From positions 1 through 19,796 of the forward strand of contig CAXMST010000100.1 of the NCBI GenBank assembly GCA_964196325.1: DNA of 19,796 nucleotides, written 5' to 3'. Source of the DNA: CAXMST01 sp964196325 (GTDB lineage Bacteria; Actinomycetota; Thermoleophilia; Solirubrobacterales; 70-9). This document shows positions 1-7,148 of this stretch, in pieces (position 1 is the stretch's first letter; each line of letters begins with the position of its first letter). The notes beneath the pieces were generated by a model. The model made no database searches and was not told the DNA's origin. It saw nothing but the letters and a program-made list of their open reading frames with translations. The position numbers were made by a program, and so were the translations under genes.

Positions 1-186
1 GAGTGGCGGCGCGGTGGCCCCTGCGGTGGGGATCAGATGCACCTGGGTGCCGGCGCGCTCGTACCACGGGAGCCGTCCCTCGAAAACGGCCGGTGCCTCG
101 ATCCGCTCGTAGCCGATCAGGCCCAGCAGCTCTCCCCAGCGTTCGGCATCGGCGGGGAAGACCTCGATCGAGACGTGGTGCAGCAT
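1..186 (-). CDS. VOC/glyoxalase-like protein, N-terminal part (runs off the window)
   Basis: The first 62 codons are in the window and the 3' end lies beyond base 1. The protein begins MLHHVSIEVFPADAERWGEL, followed by GYERIEAP and a segment WYERAGTQVHLIP. This is the usual beta-alpha-beta pattern of a vicinal-oxygen-chelate module: an N-terminal His near a first strand, a helix of the AERWGELL type, then a strand carrying the ligand or substrate side chain. VOC proteins include glyoxalases, dioxygenases and resistance proteins, and nothing visible chooses between them. The ATG at 184-186 is the natural start because the conserved first strand begins at residue 3. It sits 33 bp upstream of... 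the 3' end of the AEC permease gene on the same strand, so the two may be co-transcribed. Confidence 0.6.
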   Translation of the reverse strand, partial: MLHHVSIEVFPADAERWGELLGLIGYERIEAPAVFEGRLPWYERAGTQVHLIPTAGATAPPL

Positions 187-219
187 CGGCTCAAGCCTAA
201 CTCCGGCTGTGCGGCCCGG

Positions 220-1137
220 CTAGAGGAGCGATGCGACGAGCGCTACCGGCACCACGATCGCCGTCGTCCAGGTGACGATCCCGGCGGTGATTCGCAGGTC
301 GAGCCCGTAAGCGTGGGCGACGATCATCGCGCTGAGGCCGGCCGGCATCGCCGCGAGGACCAGGAAGGTGGTGGGCAGATCGATCAGCGGCGCGGCGAAC
401 AAGAACAGCAGCGCCGGCATCAGCGCCAGCTTGATCCCGACGCCCGCGAGCACCGGTCCACTGAGCTTCGGTGGCAGCCCGACGGCGCCGCTGTCGGCAT
501 CCTCCGCAAGGGCCGCGCCAACCGCGAAGAAGCCGACCGGAAGCAGGGCGACGACCGCTACGCGTGAGGCATCCACGGCCCAGTCCGGCGCCAGGACATC
601 CGGGGCGATCAGCGCCAGCGCCGCGGCGTAGAGCGGGATGTTGCGGGTGAAGAAGGCGGCTGCCCTCTCGCGCGGCCCCTCGCCGGCCCGTGTTCCGAAC
701 GCCGCGCCGACGGCGAAGGCACCGAGTAGCAGCCCGGTGCCACTGACGAGCACGTCGAAGGCGACGGCCTCGCCAAGACGATCGAAGCCGAGGGTCGCGG
801 CGACGAGAGGCAGCCCCAGATAGCCGGTGTTGGCGACCAGCAGGCAGGCCATCAGGGCTCCCGTCTGATCCCTGCGAAGGCCCAGCAGTCGGTCGCCGAC
901 CGCCAGCGCCAGCGCAGCGCAGATCGCCACCACCAGGAGGGCCAGCGCAATCCCGATCGCGAAGTCGGAGTCGAGCTCCGCCCGGGCCAGGTTCAGGAAG
1001 ACCAGCGGCGGCAGGAACACGTAGAGCGAGAACAGCAGCGCTCGTCGCGAGGCGTTCGCCGCTCGGCCTGGCGACCGATGCTCGGCGGCGAGTCCCGCCC
1101 AGGTGGCGGCGATGATGGTCAGGGTGATCGGGATCAA
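220..1137 (-). CDS. AEC-family (auxin efflux carrier) permease
   Basis: This 305-residue protein is almost wholly hydrophobic, with about ten predicted membrane segments in two halves separated by a short charged loop (about residues 150-160, RAGEGPRERAA). The spacing, the LLVANTGYLGLPL segment around residue 105 and the C-terminal AMPAGLSAMIVAHAYGLD segment fit the Mem_trans/AEC family, whose members export or exchange small organic acids such as malate, malonate or auxin-like compounds across the inner membrane. Length is normal for the family (about 300-320). The start is a TTG at 1135-1137, chosen because it opens the first membrane segment directly; I see no good ribosome site ahead of it. 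It lies just upstream of the VOC-like gene on the same strand. The substrate cannot be read from the sequence. Confidence 0.85.
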   Translation of the reverse strand: MIPITLTIIAATWAGLAAEHRSPGRAANASRRALLFSLYVFLPPLVFLNLARAELDSDFAIGIALALLVVAICAALALAVGDRLLGLRRDQTGALMACLLVANTGYLGLPLVAATLGFDRLGEAVAFDVLVSGTGLLLGAFAVGAAFGTRAGEGPRERAAAFFTRNIPLYAAALALIAPDVLAPDWAVDASRVAVVALLPVGFFAVGAALAEDADSGAVGLPPKLSGPVLAGVGIKLALMPALLFLFAAPLIDLPTTFLVLAAMPAGLSAMIVAHAYGLDLRITAGIVTWTTAIVVPVALVASLL

Positions 1138-1242
1138 GGGAGAACGAGTGCGGGCTCAGCCGGGCGCCCCATGCTGACGGGGACGTAGGGGGTCGCGCCG
1201 CGCCCCTGCTTAGCCCGCCGGAGCGCGCCCTTCGCGTCGTGT

Positions 1243-1269
1243 CTCCTCTTCCTCTTAGAGGTAGAGGAG
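1243..1269 (-). terminator. Hairpin after the alkaline phosphatase gene
   Basis: Bases 1243-1254 pair with 1258-1269 with one mismatch and a three-base loop (CT/AG-rich arms). The hairpin begins 12 bases past the phosphatase stop codon (1281-1283, read on the minus strand). There is no U-tract on either side, so it is at best a weak or Rho-assisted terminator. The rest of 1138-1280 shows nothing recognisable. Confidence 0.4.
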
Positions 1270-1280
1270 GCCGTCTTGCC

Positions 1281-2492
1281 CTAGGAGCCCTCGTTGAGGA
1301 CGTCCAGGGCTACCTCGTGGAGGTAGGTGTTGTCATGGACACCCGAGAGCCGCTCGGCGCTCGGTCCGGATGCGGTGATCGGCACCTGCGTGCCGGTGTG
1401 CGCCGGCGTGGTCCAGTCCACCTTGAACTGGTCCGTGCTACCGGCGACCTTGAACGGTCCCCAGCGCTTCGGCGTCTCGCCCCCGGGGAGCGGCACGTTG
1501 CGCGGAATCCCGAAGTCGGGCACGTTGCCGTCCGGGCCGCTCTTGCCCGGCTTGGCGTTCTTGCCCTCGACCGTCATCCCGCCGGTCTCGTGATCGGCGG
1601 TGACGGCGAACAGCACATTCGGATCGGATTCCCGGTACTTCTCGACCGTCTGCGTGATCCGGTTCATGAGCTTGCCCATCTGGATCGTGGCGACACCGTC
1701 GTGCTCGTGGCCGGCGTCGTCGAGCTCGTCGACCTCGATCGCGAGGAAGAATCCGTTCGGGTTCTGACCGAGGATCTCCAGCGCCTTGGCGACCAGATCC
1801 TCCTCGGGCACATGGTTCGGATCGTTCTTGCGGTCGTAGTCCTCGACCTCGTGCTTGATGAAATACGCGTCGTCCTGGACGATGCCGATCGCTTTCGGCC
1901 CCTTGAGCGCGGCGACTGTGTCGCGGTCATAGGCGTACTCATAGCCGTCGTCCTGCAAGTGCTTGGCGAGGTTCTCGTTGCCGTTGTTCGCGTCGTCGTC
2001 GAAGATGTCGGGAATCTTGTCCTCGTCCTGAGGCCTGTACCAGAGCTTCTCCCGACCGCCAAACATCACGTCAGGCTGGATCTCCTGCGCGAACTGGCGG
2101 GCGATCTCCTTCTTGTGATCGCGGTTCTTGACGTGCGCCCCGAACCCGGCCATCGTCGCGTTGGTGATGTCGTGGTCGGAGATCAAGCCCGTCGACTTGC
2201 CGGCATCCTTGGCCGACTCGACCAGGTTCTTCAGATCGTTGCCGTCGGCATCAACGCCGGCGAAGTCGTTGTGGGTCTTGACCCCGGTCGCCATCGCGGT
2301 CGCCGAAGCGGCCGAGTCGGTGATCGGAGCCAGGGAATGCGTCGCTAGCGCGCCACCGTAGTCGAGCGAGTCCATCGGCTGGATCTCGTCGTAGCCGTAG
2401 CCCGCCAACTGAGCCGCAGTGCGCTGCGAGGCTCCCATGCCGTCGCCGATCAGGATCACAGGAGTGTGTGCTATGGTCGAATTGTGGAACAA
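1281..2492 (-). CDS. Alkaline phosphatase, lacking an export signal (5'-truncated)
   Basis: This is a PhoA-type alkaline phosphatase of 403 residues. Metal and catalytic positions are in order: ILIGDGMG (D17), ITDSAASATA with nucleophile S60, E253/D258/H262 in EVDELDDAGH (the family's EGxxIDxxxH), TADHETGG (D300, H301) and TPAHTGTQVP (H365). The C-terminus is complete (GVHDNTYL). Such enzymes hydrolyse phosphate monoesters outside the membrane and normally carry a 25-50 residue Sec or Tat signal. Here only 12 residues precede the first core strand, they are not hydrophobic, and the only usable start is a TTG at 2490-2492. That TTG falls inside the operator of the divergent gntR gene, leaving no room for a promoter or signal peptide. 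The catalytic core looks intact, so the gene seems to have lost its 5' end recently. It is either a pseudogene or an unexported protein. Confidence 0.85.
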   Translation of the reverse strand: MFHNSTIAHTPVILIGDGMGASQRTAAQLAGYGYDEIQPMDSLDYGGALATHSLAPITDSAASATAMATGVKTHNDFAGVDADGNDLKNLVESAKDAGKSTGLISDHDITNATMAGFGAHVKNRDHKKEIARQFAQEIQPDVMFGGREKLWYRPQDEDKIPDIFDDDANNGNENLAKHLQDDGYEYAYDRDTVAALKGPKAIGIVQDDAYFIKHEVEDYDRKNDPNHVPEEDLVAKALEILGQNPNGFFLAIEVDELDDAGHEHDGVATIQMGKLMNRITQTVEKYRESDPNVLFAVTADHETGGMTVEGKNAKPGKSGPDGNVPDFGIPRNVPLPGGETPKRWGPFKVAGSTDQFKVDWTTPAHTGTQVPITASGPSAERLSGVHDNTYLHEVALDVLNEGS

Positions 2493-2505
2493 TACAACAC
2501 CATGA
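2473..2505 (+). other. Possible 10-codon leader ORF coupled to gntR
   Basis: AGGAG at 2460-2464 is followed after 8 bases by ATG (2473-2475). The frame reads MVELWNNTTP and stops at TGA 2503-2505, which overlaps the ATG of gntR (2502-2504) as ATGA. The gntR start itself has no Shine-Dalgarno sequence, so a leader that delivers ribosomes to it would make sense. It is ten codons only, and the operator at 2481-2493 lies inside it. If transcription starts downstream of 2473 the leader cannot exist. Coincidence is quite possible. Confidence 0.25.
2481..2493. promoter_or_regulatory. Perfect FCD/GntR-type operator ATTGT-GGA-ACAAT
   Basis: The 13-bp site is a perfect inverted repeat of ATTGT around a 3-bp centre. 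FadR/FCD-subfamily GntR proteins bind sites of the form TNGTNNNACNA, and this site matches in both halves. It lies 8 bp before the gntR ATG and coincides with the TTG start of the truncated phosphatase. A possible -10 element TATGGT is at 2472-2477, which would put the transcription start inside the operator. Binding there would block transcription, giving autorepression of the whole operon. I saw no recognisable -35. Confidence 0.6.
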
Positions 2506-3221
2506 CAAAGCGTCTCGACGCAACAGAGGGCGACGAACCTCGCGAGCAGGCGCCTCCGGAGATCGAGCTGAAGACGGTCTCAACCGTCGAGGCTGCGGCC
2601 GACGCCCTGCGGCAGTTGATTCTCGATGGCGGGCTCGAGCCGGGCGCGCGACTGAAGGAGACCGAGTTCGCTGAGCGGCTCGGAGTTGCGCGACATACGT
2701 TTCGCGCCGCCTCGCAGATTCTGATTGGCGAAGGTCTGCTGCATCGTTTGCCCAATCGAGGCGTGCAGCTGGCTGTACTCGACGCCGATGCGATCAACGA
2801 TATCTTCAAGCTCCGAGCGGCCTTGGAGCTCGAGGCCGTACGGCTGGTCGTGCTCCAGGAGCGCCCGCTCGACGCGGCCGCCCGCGCGGTCGAGCGGCTC
2901 AACGCGATCGACGACAACGCTCCCTGGCGCAGCGTCGTCGACCCCGACATGGATTTCCATCGGGCGATCATCGATGCCACGGGCTCGGAGCGGCTTTCTC
3001 GCAGCTTCGCCACGGTCCAGTCGGAGATTCTCCTTTGCATGGCGCAACTGCGCCCCCACTACAACCACCCGTCAGAGGTCGCCGCTGAGCATCGTGAACT
3101 GCTCGAGCCGCTGCTGCACCACAGGCTGCAACAGGCCGAGGAGCGCTTCCGGGTTCACCTCAACGACGCGGCCGCAAACCTAAGCAAGGCGCTGAAGGCG
3201 CAGGAGGAGACGATCGCATGA
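2502..3221 (+). CDS. GntR-family regulator, FCD (FadR-type) subfamily
   Basis: A 239-residue DNA-binding regulator. Residues about 20-95 form the winged helix: AADALRQLILDGGLEPGARLKE, then LGVARHTFRAASQILIGEGL and the wing LPNRGVQLA. The C-terminal FCD ligand domain follows from DINDIFKLRAALE-like residues, with D and H positions in DMDFHRAIIDATGSERL and EHRELLEPLL that match the metal/ligand residues of FCD domains. These domains bind small carboxylates. ATG 2502 is preferred over GTG 2466 because it lies beyond the operator and the extra residues have no family likeness. The stop overlaps the enolase start (ATGA). It probably represses its own operon from the site at 2481-2493; the effector may be glycerate or a related acid, which is inference from the neighbours. 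The usual Arg-Pro after the recognition helix start (SRTPVREAL) reads ARHTFRAAS here, a variant form. Confidence 0.88.
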   Translation: MTKRLDATEGDEPREQAPPEIELKTVSTVEAAADALRQLILDGGLEPGARLKETEFAERLGVARHTFRAASQILIGEGLLHRLPNRGVQLAVLDADAINDIFKLRAALELEAVRLVVLQERPLDAAARAVERLNAIDDNAPWRSVVDPDMDFHRAIIDATGSERLSRSFATVQSEILLCMAQLRPHYNHPSEVAAEHRELLEPLLHHRLQQAEERFRVHLNDAAANLSKALKAQEETIA

Positions 3222-4498
3222 GCCGACCCACGGTTACCGCCCTCAAGGCGAGGGAGGTGCTCGACTGCCGTGGACTGCCGACGGTCCAGGTCGAGCTGGA
3301 GCTCGACAACACCACCGTATGCACGGCCGACGTGCCCTCCGGTCGCTCGACCGGCGCGAACGAGGCCGTCGAGCTTCGTGATGGAGGCGACCGCTTCGGC
3401 GGCTACGGGGTGCTGGGCGCGGTTCAGGGAGTCAACGGTGAGCTCGCCGCCGGCCTCGTCGGCAACGAGCTACCGCCGCAGCGGGCGCTCGACGCCTGGC
3501 TGGTCGCCACCGATGGAACCAAGGACAAGGGCCGCCTCGGAGCGAATGCCCTGCTCGGTGTCTCCCTCGCCGCCGCCCGGGGTGCCGCCGCCCACCATGG
3601 CGTGCCGCTCTACTCCCATCTGAACGCCAACGGCCACGTCCTGCCGGTGCCGCTGGTGAACCTAATCAACGGCGGCAAGCACGCATCCAACGATCTCGAC
3701 TTCCAGGAGTTCATCTGCCTGCCGGTCGGCGCCGACTCGATCATCGAGGCCCTGCAGATCTCGACCGAGGTCAACCTCGCCCTGGCCGAGAACCTGCTCC
3801 ACAAGTACGGCAAGGTGGCGCTCAACACCGGCGACGAGGGTGGGTTCGCGCCGCCGATCTCACACCCGGTCGAGGCACTGGAGCTGTTGCACGAGGCCGT
3901 CGACGACGCCGGCCACAACGGCCGCTTCCGCTACGGCCTCGACTGCGCCGCCGCGCACTACTACGACGCTGACAGCGGCCTGTACGACCTGGCCGGCGAG
4001 AGCCGCGACACCGAGGCGATGATCGAGCTCTACCGGAGCCTGATCGACACCTTCGATGTGGTCACGATCGAAGACCCCCTCGACGAGGAGGACTACGAGG
4101 GATTCGCGGAGCTGACCAGGGTGAGCGGCATCCAGATCGTCGGCGACGATCTCTTTACGACCAACCCCGAGCGGCTCAGCCGTGGGCTCGAGATCGGCGC
4201 CGCCAACTCGCTGCTGTGGAAGGTGAACCAGATTGGCACCCTCTCGGAGGCGCTCGACGCCGCCGAGATGGCTCATCGCGCCGGCTACACCGTGGTCGTC
4301 TCCGAGCGCTCCGGTGAGACCGAGGATCCGATGATCGCCGACCTGGCGGTCGCCTTGAACGCGGGCCAGATCAAAACCGGCGCCCCGGTTCGCGGCGAGC
4401 GCACGGCGAAGTACAACCGCCTGATCGCGATCGAAGAGGAGCTCGGCGAGAGCGCTCGGTATCCCGGCGATGTGTTCGCCGCCAAGGCGGTCGCCTAG
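3218..4498 (+). CDS. eno: Enolase paralogue (2-phosphoglycerate dehydratase), variant active-site loop
   Basis: This 426-residue protein spans a full enolase. Visible functional elements are the mobile loop VPSGRSTGANEAVELRDG (40-56), H155 in NGGKHASND, Q163/E164 in DFQEF, the acid E207 in TGDEGGFAP, metal ligands D242, E285 (TIEDPLDEEDY) and D310/D311 (VGDDLFTTN), the base K335 in WKVNQIGT, and K386 in QIKTG. So it should interconvert 2-phosphoglycerate and phosphoenolpyruvate. It differs from housekeeping enolases in several strict places: SHRSGETED reads SERSGETED (E363 for His), DSRGNPT reads DCRGLPT, and KTGSLSRSER reads KTGAPVRGER. A strong ribosome site (AGGAGGAG, 8 bases before the ATG) precedes it. 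It overlaps gntR by 4 bp and sits 3 bp before glycerate kinase, which makes its substrate. A housekeeping enolase probably exists elsewhere; altered specificity cannot be excluded. Confidence 0.88.
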   Translation: MSRPTVTALKAREVLDCRGLPTVQVELELDNTTVCTADVPSGRSTGANEAVELRDGGDRFGGYGVLGAVQGVNGELAAGLVGNELPPQRALDAWLVATDGTKDKGRLGANALLGVSLAAARGAAAHHGVPLYSHLNANGHVLPVPLVNLINGGKHASNDLDFQEFICLPVGADSIIEALQISTEVNLALAENLLHKYGKVALNTGDEGGFAPPISHPVEALELLHEAVDDAGHNGRFRYGLDCAAAHYYDADSGLYDLAGESRDTEAMIELYRSLIDTFDVVTIEDPLDEEDYEGFAELTRVSGIQIVGDDLFTTNPERLSRGLEIGAANSLLWKVNQIGTLSEALDAAEMAHRAGYTVVVSERSGETEDPMIADLAVALNAGQIKTGAPVRGERTAKYNRLIAIEEELGESARYPGDVFAAKAVA

Positions 4499-4501
4499 AT
4501 C

Positions 4502-5929
4502 GTGGACTCCGCGACCGGCATGGGGGAGTCGAGCAGCGTTGAGGATTCGCCTCCAGCGCTCGCCGCTCCCGAGATTCGTAACTACGGCTCGCTGCTCACC
4601 CACGGGGCGCACGGGCCTCGATCGCTGGCGCTGCGGCTTGCTCGCACGGGCCTGGGCGCCTGCGACCCAGCGGGGGTCGTCGCCGAGCAGGTCTCGCTCA
4701 ATGGCACCGGCTTCCACGTGGCCGGCGAGCACTACAAGCTGCATCCGGAGGGCCGGGTCGTACTGCTTGGCTCGGGCAAGGCCACGTTGACGATCGCGGC
4801 GGCGTTGGAGCGGGCGCTCGGTGAGCGGCTGAGCGGCGGCGTGGTTGTCGTAAGGCACGCCGCCGGCCCGGTCCTGAGGAAGGTCCAGGTGGTCGAAGCC
4901 TCGCACCCGATTCCCGACTCCCGGAGCCACGCGGCAGCCCGCGTGCTGCTCTTGACCGCCTCGGAGCTGACGGACCGGGACGTCCTTCTCGCCTGCTTTA
5001 CGGGCGGCAGCTCGGCCCTCGCCAGTCTGCCCCCGGAGGGCGTCTCGCACGCCGAGAAGGCCGAGCTGCATCGTCAGCTGCTCTCGGTCGGGATGCCGAT
5101 CACCGAAGTCAACACCGTCCGCAAGCAGGTCTCCGCGATCAAGGGTGGCCGGCTCGCTCACGCGGCGCGGCGGGCCCGGATCATCAACCTCACCGTCTCC
5201 GACGTGGCCGGCGACCTGCTCGATGCGATCACCGATCCAACCGTGCCGAACCGCAGCTCGGCTCGTGACGCGATCGAGGTCCTCCGAGCCTACGGCCTCT
5301 GGGATTCCATGCCGGCATCGATCCGTGACACGCTGACCGACCCGCGGCGCTTCGAGCCCGACCTTTCCGGCGTCCACATCCAGTCGGAGCTGCTCGTCAC
5401 CGGCGAGGCCGCCTGTGAGGCGATGAGCGCCGAAGCCGCGCTGGGCGGCGCCGAGCCGATCGTGCTCGGTACGGGACTCGAGGCCGACGCCGTCGCACTC
5501 GGCGGAATGATCGGCCAGATCGCCGCCGAGAGCGCGACGCTGGGCCGACCCTTCCCACCGCCCGCCGTGCTGCTTGGCTGCGGCGGTGAGAGCACGGTCC
5601 GGCTCGATGACGACGTCCAGTTCGGCCGCGGCGGCCCGAACCGCGAGGCCGCGCTCGCAGCAGCCTGCCGGATCTCCGGCCTGGAGGTAGCCGCGGTCTT
5701 TCTGGATACCGACGGCGGCGACGGTGGCGGCGACGCCGCCGGGGCCGTCGTCGACGGCCAGACCTTGGCGCGGGCCGCCGGCGCCGGCGTAGACGTTCGC
5801 AGCGCGCTCGCGGAGCACACGTCCGGAGAGGCCTTCGCCGGCCTCGAGGACGCGGTCATTACCGGTCCGACTCATACCAATGTCAACGACCTGTTCGCAG
5901 TCGCGATTGGAGGGCGGCGCCTTGTATGA
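4502..5929 (+). CDS. Glycerate 2-kinase (MOFRL/DUF4147 family)
   Basis: A 475-residue kinase of the class II glycerate kinase type, which makes 2-phosphoglycerate from D-glycerate and ATP. The N-terminal MOFRL-associated domain covers about 25-270: GSGKAT (91-96), FTGGSSAL (167-173), TEVNTVRKQVSAIKGGRLA (201-219) and SDVAGDLLD (233-241). The MOFRL domain runs from about 355 to 465: GGESTVRL, GRGGPNREAALAAA, DTDGGDGGGDAAGA and TGPTHTNVNDLF. Family consensus has GGRNQE and TGPTGTNVN, so GGPNRE and the His in GPTH are small departures. The start is GTG 4502 or ATG 4520; neither has a clear ribosome site, and the first 25 residues are not conserved. It follows the enolase by 3 bp, giving two consecutive steps, glycerate to 2-phosphoglycerate to PEP. 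Confidence 0.88.
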   Translation: MDSATGMGESSSVEDSPPALAAPEIRNYGSLLTHGAHGPRSLALRLARTGLGACDPAGVVAEQVSLNGTGFHVAGEHYKLHPEGRVVLLGSGKATLTIAAALERALGERLSGGVVVVRHAAGPVLRKVQVVEASHPIPDSRSHAAARVLLLTASELTDRDVLLACFTGGSSALASLPPEGVSHAEKAELHRQLLSVGMPITEVNTVRKQVSAIKGGRLAHAARRARIINLTVSDVAGDLLDAITDPTVPNRSSARDAIEVLRAYGLWDSMPASIRDTLTDPRRFEPDLSGVHIQSELLVTGEAACEAMSAEAALGGAEPIVLGTGLEADAVALGGMIGQIAAESATLGRPFPPPAVLLGCGGESTVRLDDDVQFGRGGPNREAALAAACRISGLEVAAVFLDTDGGDGGGDAAGAVVDGQTLARAAGAGVDVRSALAEHTSGEAFAGLEDAVITGPTHTNVNDLFAVAIGGRRLV

Positions 5930-6770
5930 GCCTTCGACCGGGGCCGAGGTCGAGCGGGTGATCGTTGAGGGCGGCCGGGCGGCCGGCGTGCGCCTCACCG
6001 ACGGCGAGACGATCCGTTCCGAGCGGGTCCTCTCCAACGCCGATCCCAAGCGCACCTTCCTCGGCCTGTTGGACGAGGGCGATCTCGAGCCGGAGTTCCG
6101 CGCCGCTGTGGGTGCCTATCGCAGCCAGGGCACCAGCGTCAAGATCAACCTCGGAGTCAGCCGCCTGCCCGAGGTGACCGGGATGCCCGCCGGCCTGCAG
6201 CCCTACCACGGCGGGATCATGGAGTTTGGGCCGTTCATCGCCGGCATGGACCGCGCTCAGGACCAAGCCCGGGTCGGCGAGCTCGGCAGCGACCCCCACA
6301 CCGAGGTCTGCATCCCGACCGTCCACGACGCCGGCCTCGCGCCCGAGGGGGATCATGTGATCACGATCGACATCAACTCCCAGCCCTACGGTCTGGCCGG
6401 CGGCCACTGGGACGAGATCAAGGAGGGCGTCGCCGACCAGGCGGTCGCGCGCCTCGAGGGCTACATGCCCGGGCTGGCCGACTCGATCGTCGAGCGCCAG
6501 GTCCTCAGCCCGCTTGACCTGGAGCGGCTCCTGTATCCGACCGGTGGCCACGCGCTGCACGGCGACATGGCCTTCGACCAACTCTTCACCCTGCGCCCGG
6601 TCCGCGGCCACGCCGACTACCGGACGCCGGTCCGCGACCTCTACCTCTGTGGCGCCGGCACCCATCCCGGCGGCGGCGTCAGCGGGGCCAACGGGCGCAA
6701 CTGCGCGACCGAGGTGCTGCGTGACAACGGCCGCCTGCGCCGCCGCCTGAGCGCCGCGGTGGGCCGGTGA
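5880..6770 (+). CDS. PYROXD2/phytoene-desaturase-like FAD oxidoreductase, C-terminal half only (likely pseudogene)
   Basis: Recognisable sequence begins near 5935 with AEVERVIVEGGRAAGVRL and SERVLSNADPKRTFLGLL, and ends with the family's signature LYLCGAGTHPGGGVSGANGRN. This matches only the second half of PYROXD2-like NAD(P)/FAD-dependent oxidoreductases, which are about 520-580 residues long. The N-terminal FAD-binding GxGxxG segment is absent. The frame opens at ATG 5880, inside the glycerate kinase gene, so its first 15 or so residues are kinase bases read in another frame. The kinase itself is complete, so the junction lies within about 10 bp of its stop. The simplest reading is a deletion that removed about 250 codons and fused the remainder to the kinase gene. 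Without the FAD fold it should be inactive. It overlaps the cupin gene by 4 bp. Confidence 0.75.
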   Translation: MSTTCSQSRLEGGALYEPSTGAEVERVIVEGGRAAGVRLTDGETIRSERVLSNADPKRTFLGLLDEGDLEPEFRAAVGAYRSQGTSVKINLGVSRLPEVTGMPAGLQPYHGGIMEFGPFIAGMDRAQDQARVGELGSDPHTEVCIPTVHDAGLAPEGDHVITIDINSQPYGLAGGHWDEIKEGVADQAVARLEGYMPGLADSIVERQVLSPLDLERLLYPTGGHALHGDMAFDQLFTLRPVRGHADYRTPVRDLYLCGAGTHPGGGVSGANGRNCATEVLRDNGRLRRRLSAAVGR

Positions 6771-7123
6771 GCGCTGGGCGCCAGATCGTCGTCGCCCCGA
6801 GCGCGGGTGGGGAGTATGAGTCCGATCCGCTCGACGCCGAGCTGGTGATCGAGGGCTCGCCCGAGACGAGTGACCGTCCGATCGGCGGGTGGAGCGACGG
6901 CACCTTGACGGGGATGTGGCGTTGCGAGCCGGGCCGCTTCCGCGACCTCGAGGTCGACGAGAGCTTCGTGGTGCTGGAGGGCCGAGCCACGATCGAGCAT
7001 CAGGGCAGCGCGTATGAGGTCGGCCCCGGCGATGTCTGTGTCCTGCCCGCGGGCGCGGAGACCGTCTGGACCGTGCACGAGACGCTGCTCAAGGTCTACG
7101 TGCTTCAGCCGCCCTCACCCTAG
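6767..7123 (+). CDS. Small cupin-domain protein (Cupin_3/DUF861 type)
   Basis: A 118-residue single-domain cupin. The order GMWRCEPGRFRDLEVDESFVVLEG, then a strand, then YEVGPGDVCVLPAGAETVW and a final VHETLLKVYVL strand fits the Cupin_3 (DUF861) family, in which W-x-C-x-PG-x-F is followed by E-x-FVVLEG and GD-x-x-x-x-PAG. Members are small beta-barrels, some acting on ureidoglycine or ethanolamine-like compounds, many unassigned. Classic metal-binding histidines are mostly missing, as is usual in this subgroup. The GTG start overlaps the preceding stop (GTGA), so it was probably translationally coupled to the now truncated oxidoreductase. Its role in this operon is unknown. Confidence 0.82.
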   Translation: MSAGRQIVVAPSAGGEYESDPLDAELVIEGSPETSDRPIGGWSDGTLTGMWRCEPGRFRDLEVDESFVVLEGRATIEHQGSAYEVGPGDVCVLPAGAETVWTVHETLLKVYVLQPPSP

Positions 7124-7148
7124 GAGTACGCTTTCTCGGGGAGATCCC

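Noticed and set aside
3218..4498. A phosphonate-pathway enolase homologue (carboxyphosphonoenolpyruvate synthase type)
   Set aside because: No phosphonate genes such as a PEP mutase lie nearby, and the glycerate kinase neighbour gives a simpler role.
3860..6055. A 731-codon open frame on the minus strand opposite enolase and glycerate kinase
   Set aside because: It is antisense to two genes with clear catalytic motifs, and its product is rich in Arg, Gly, Asp and Val without any recognisable domain; such frames arise from codon bias in high-GC DNA.
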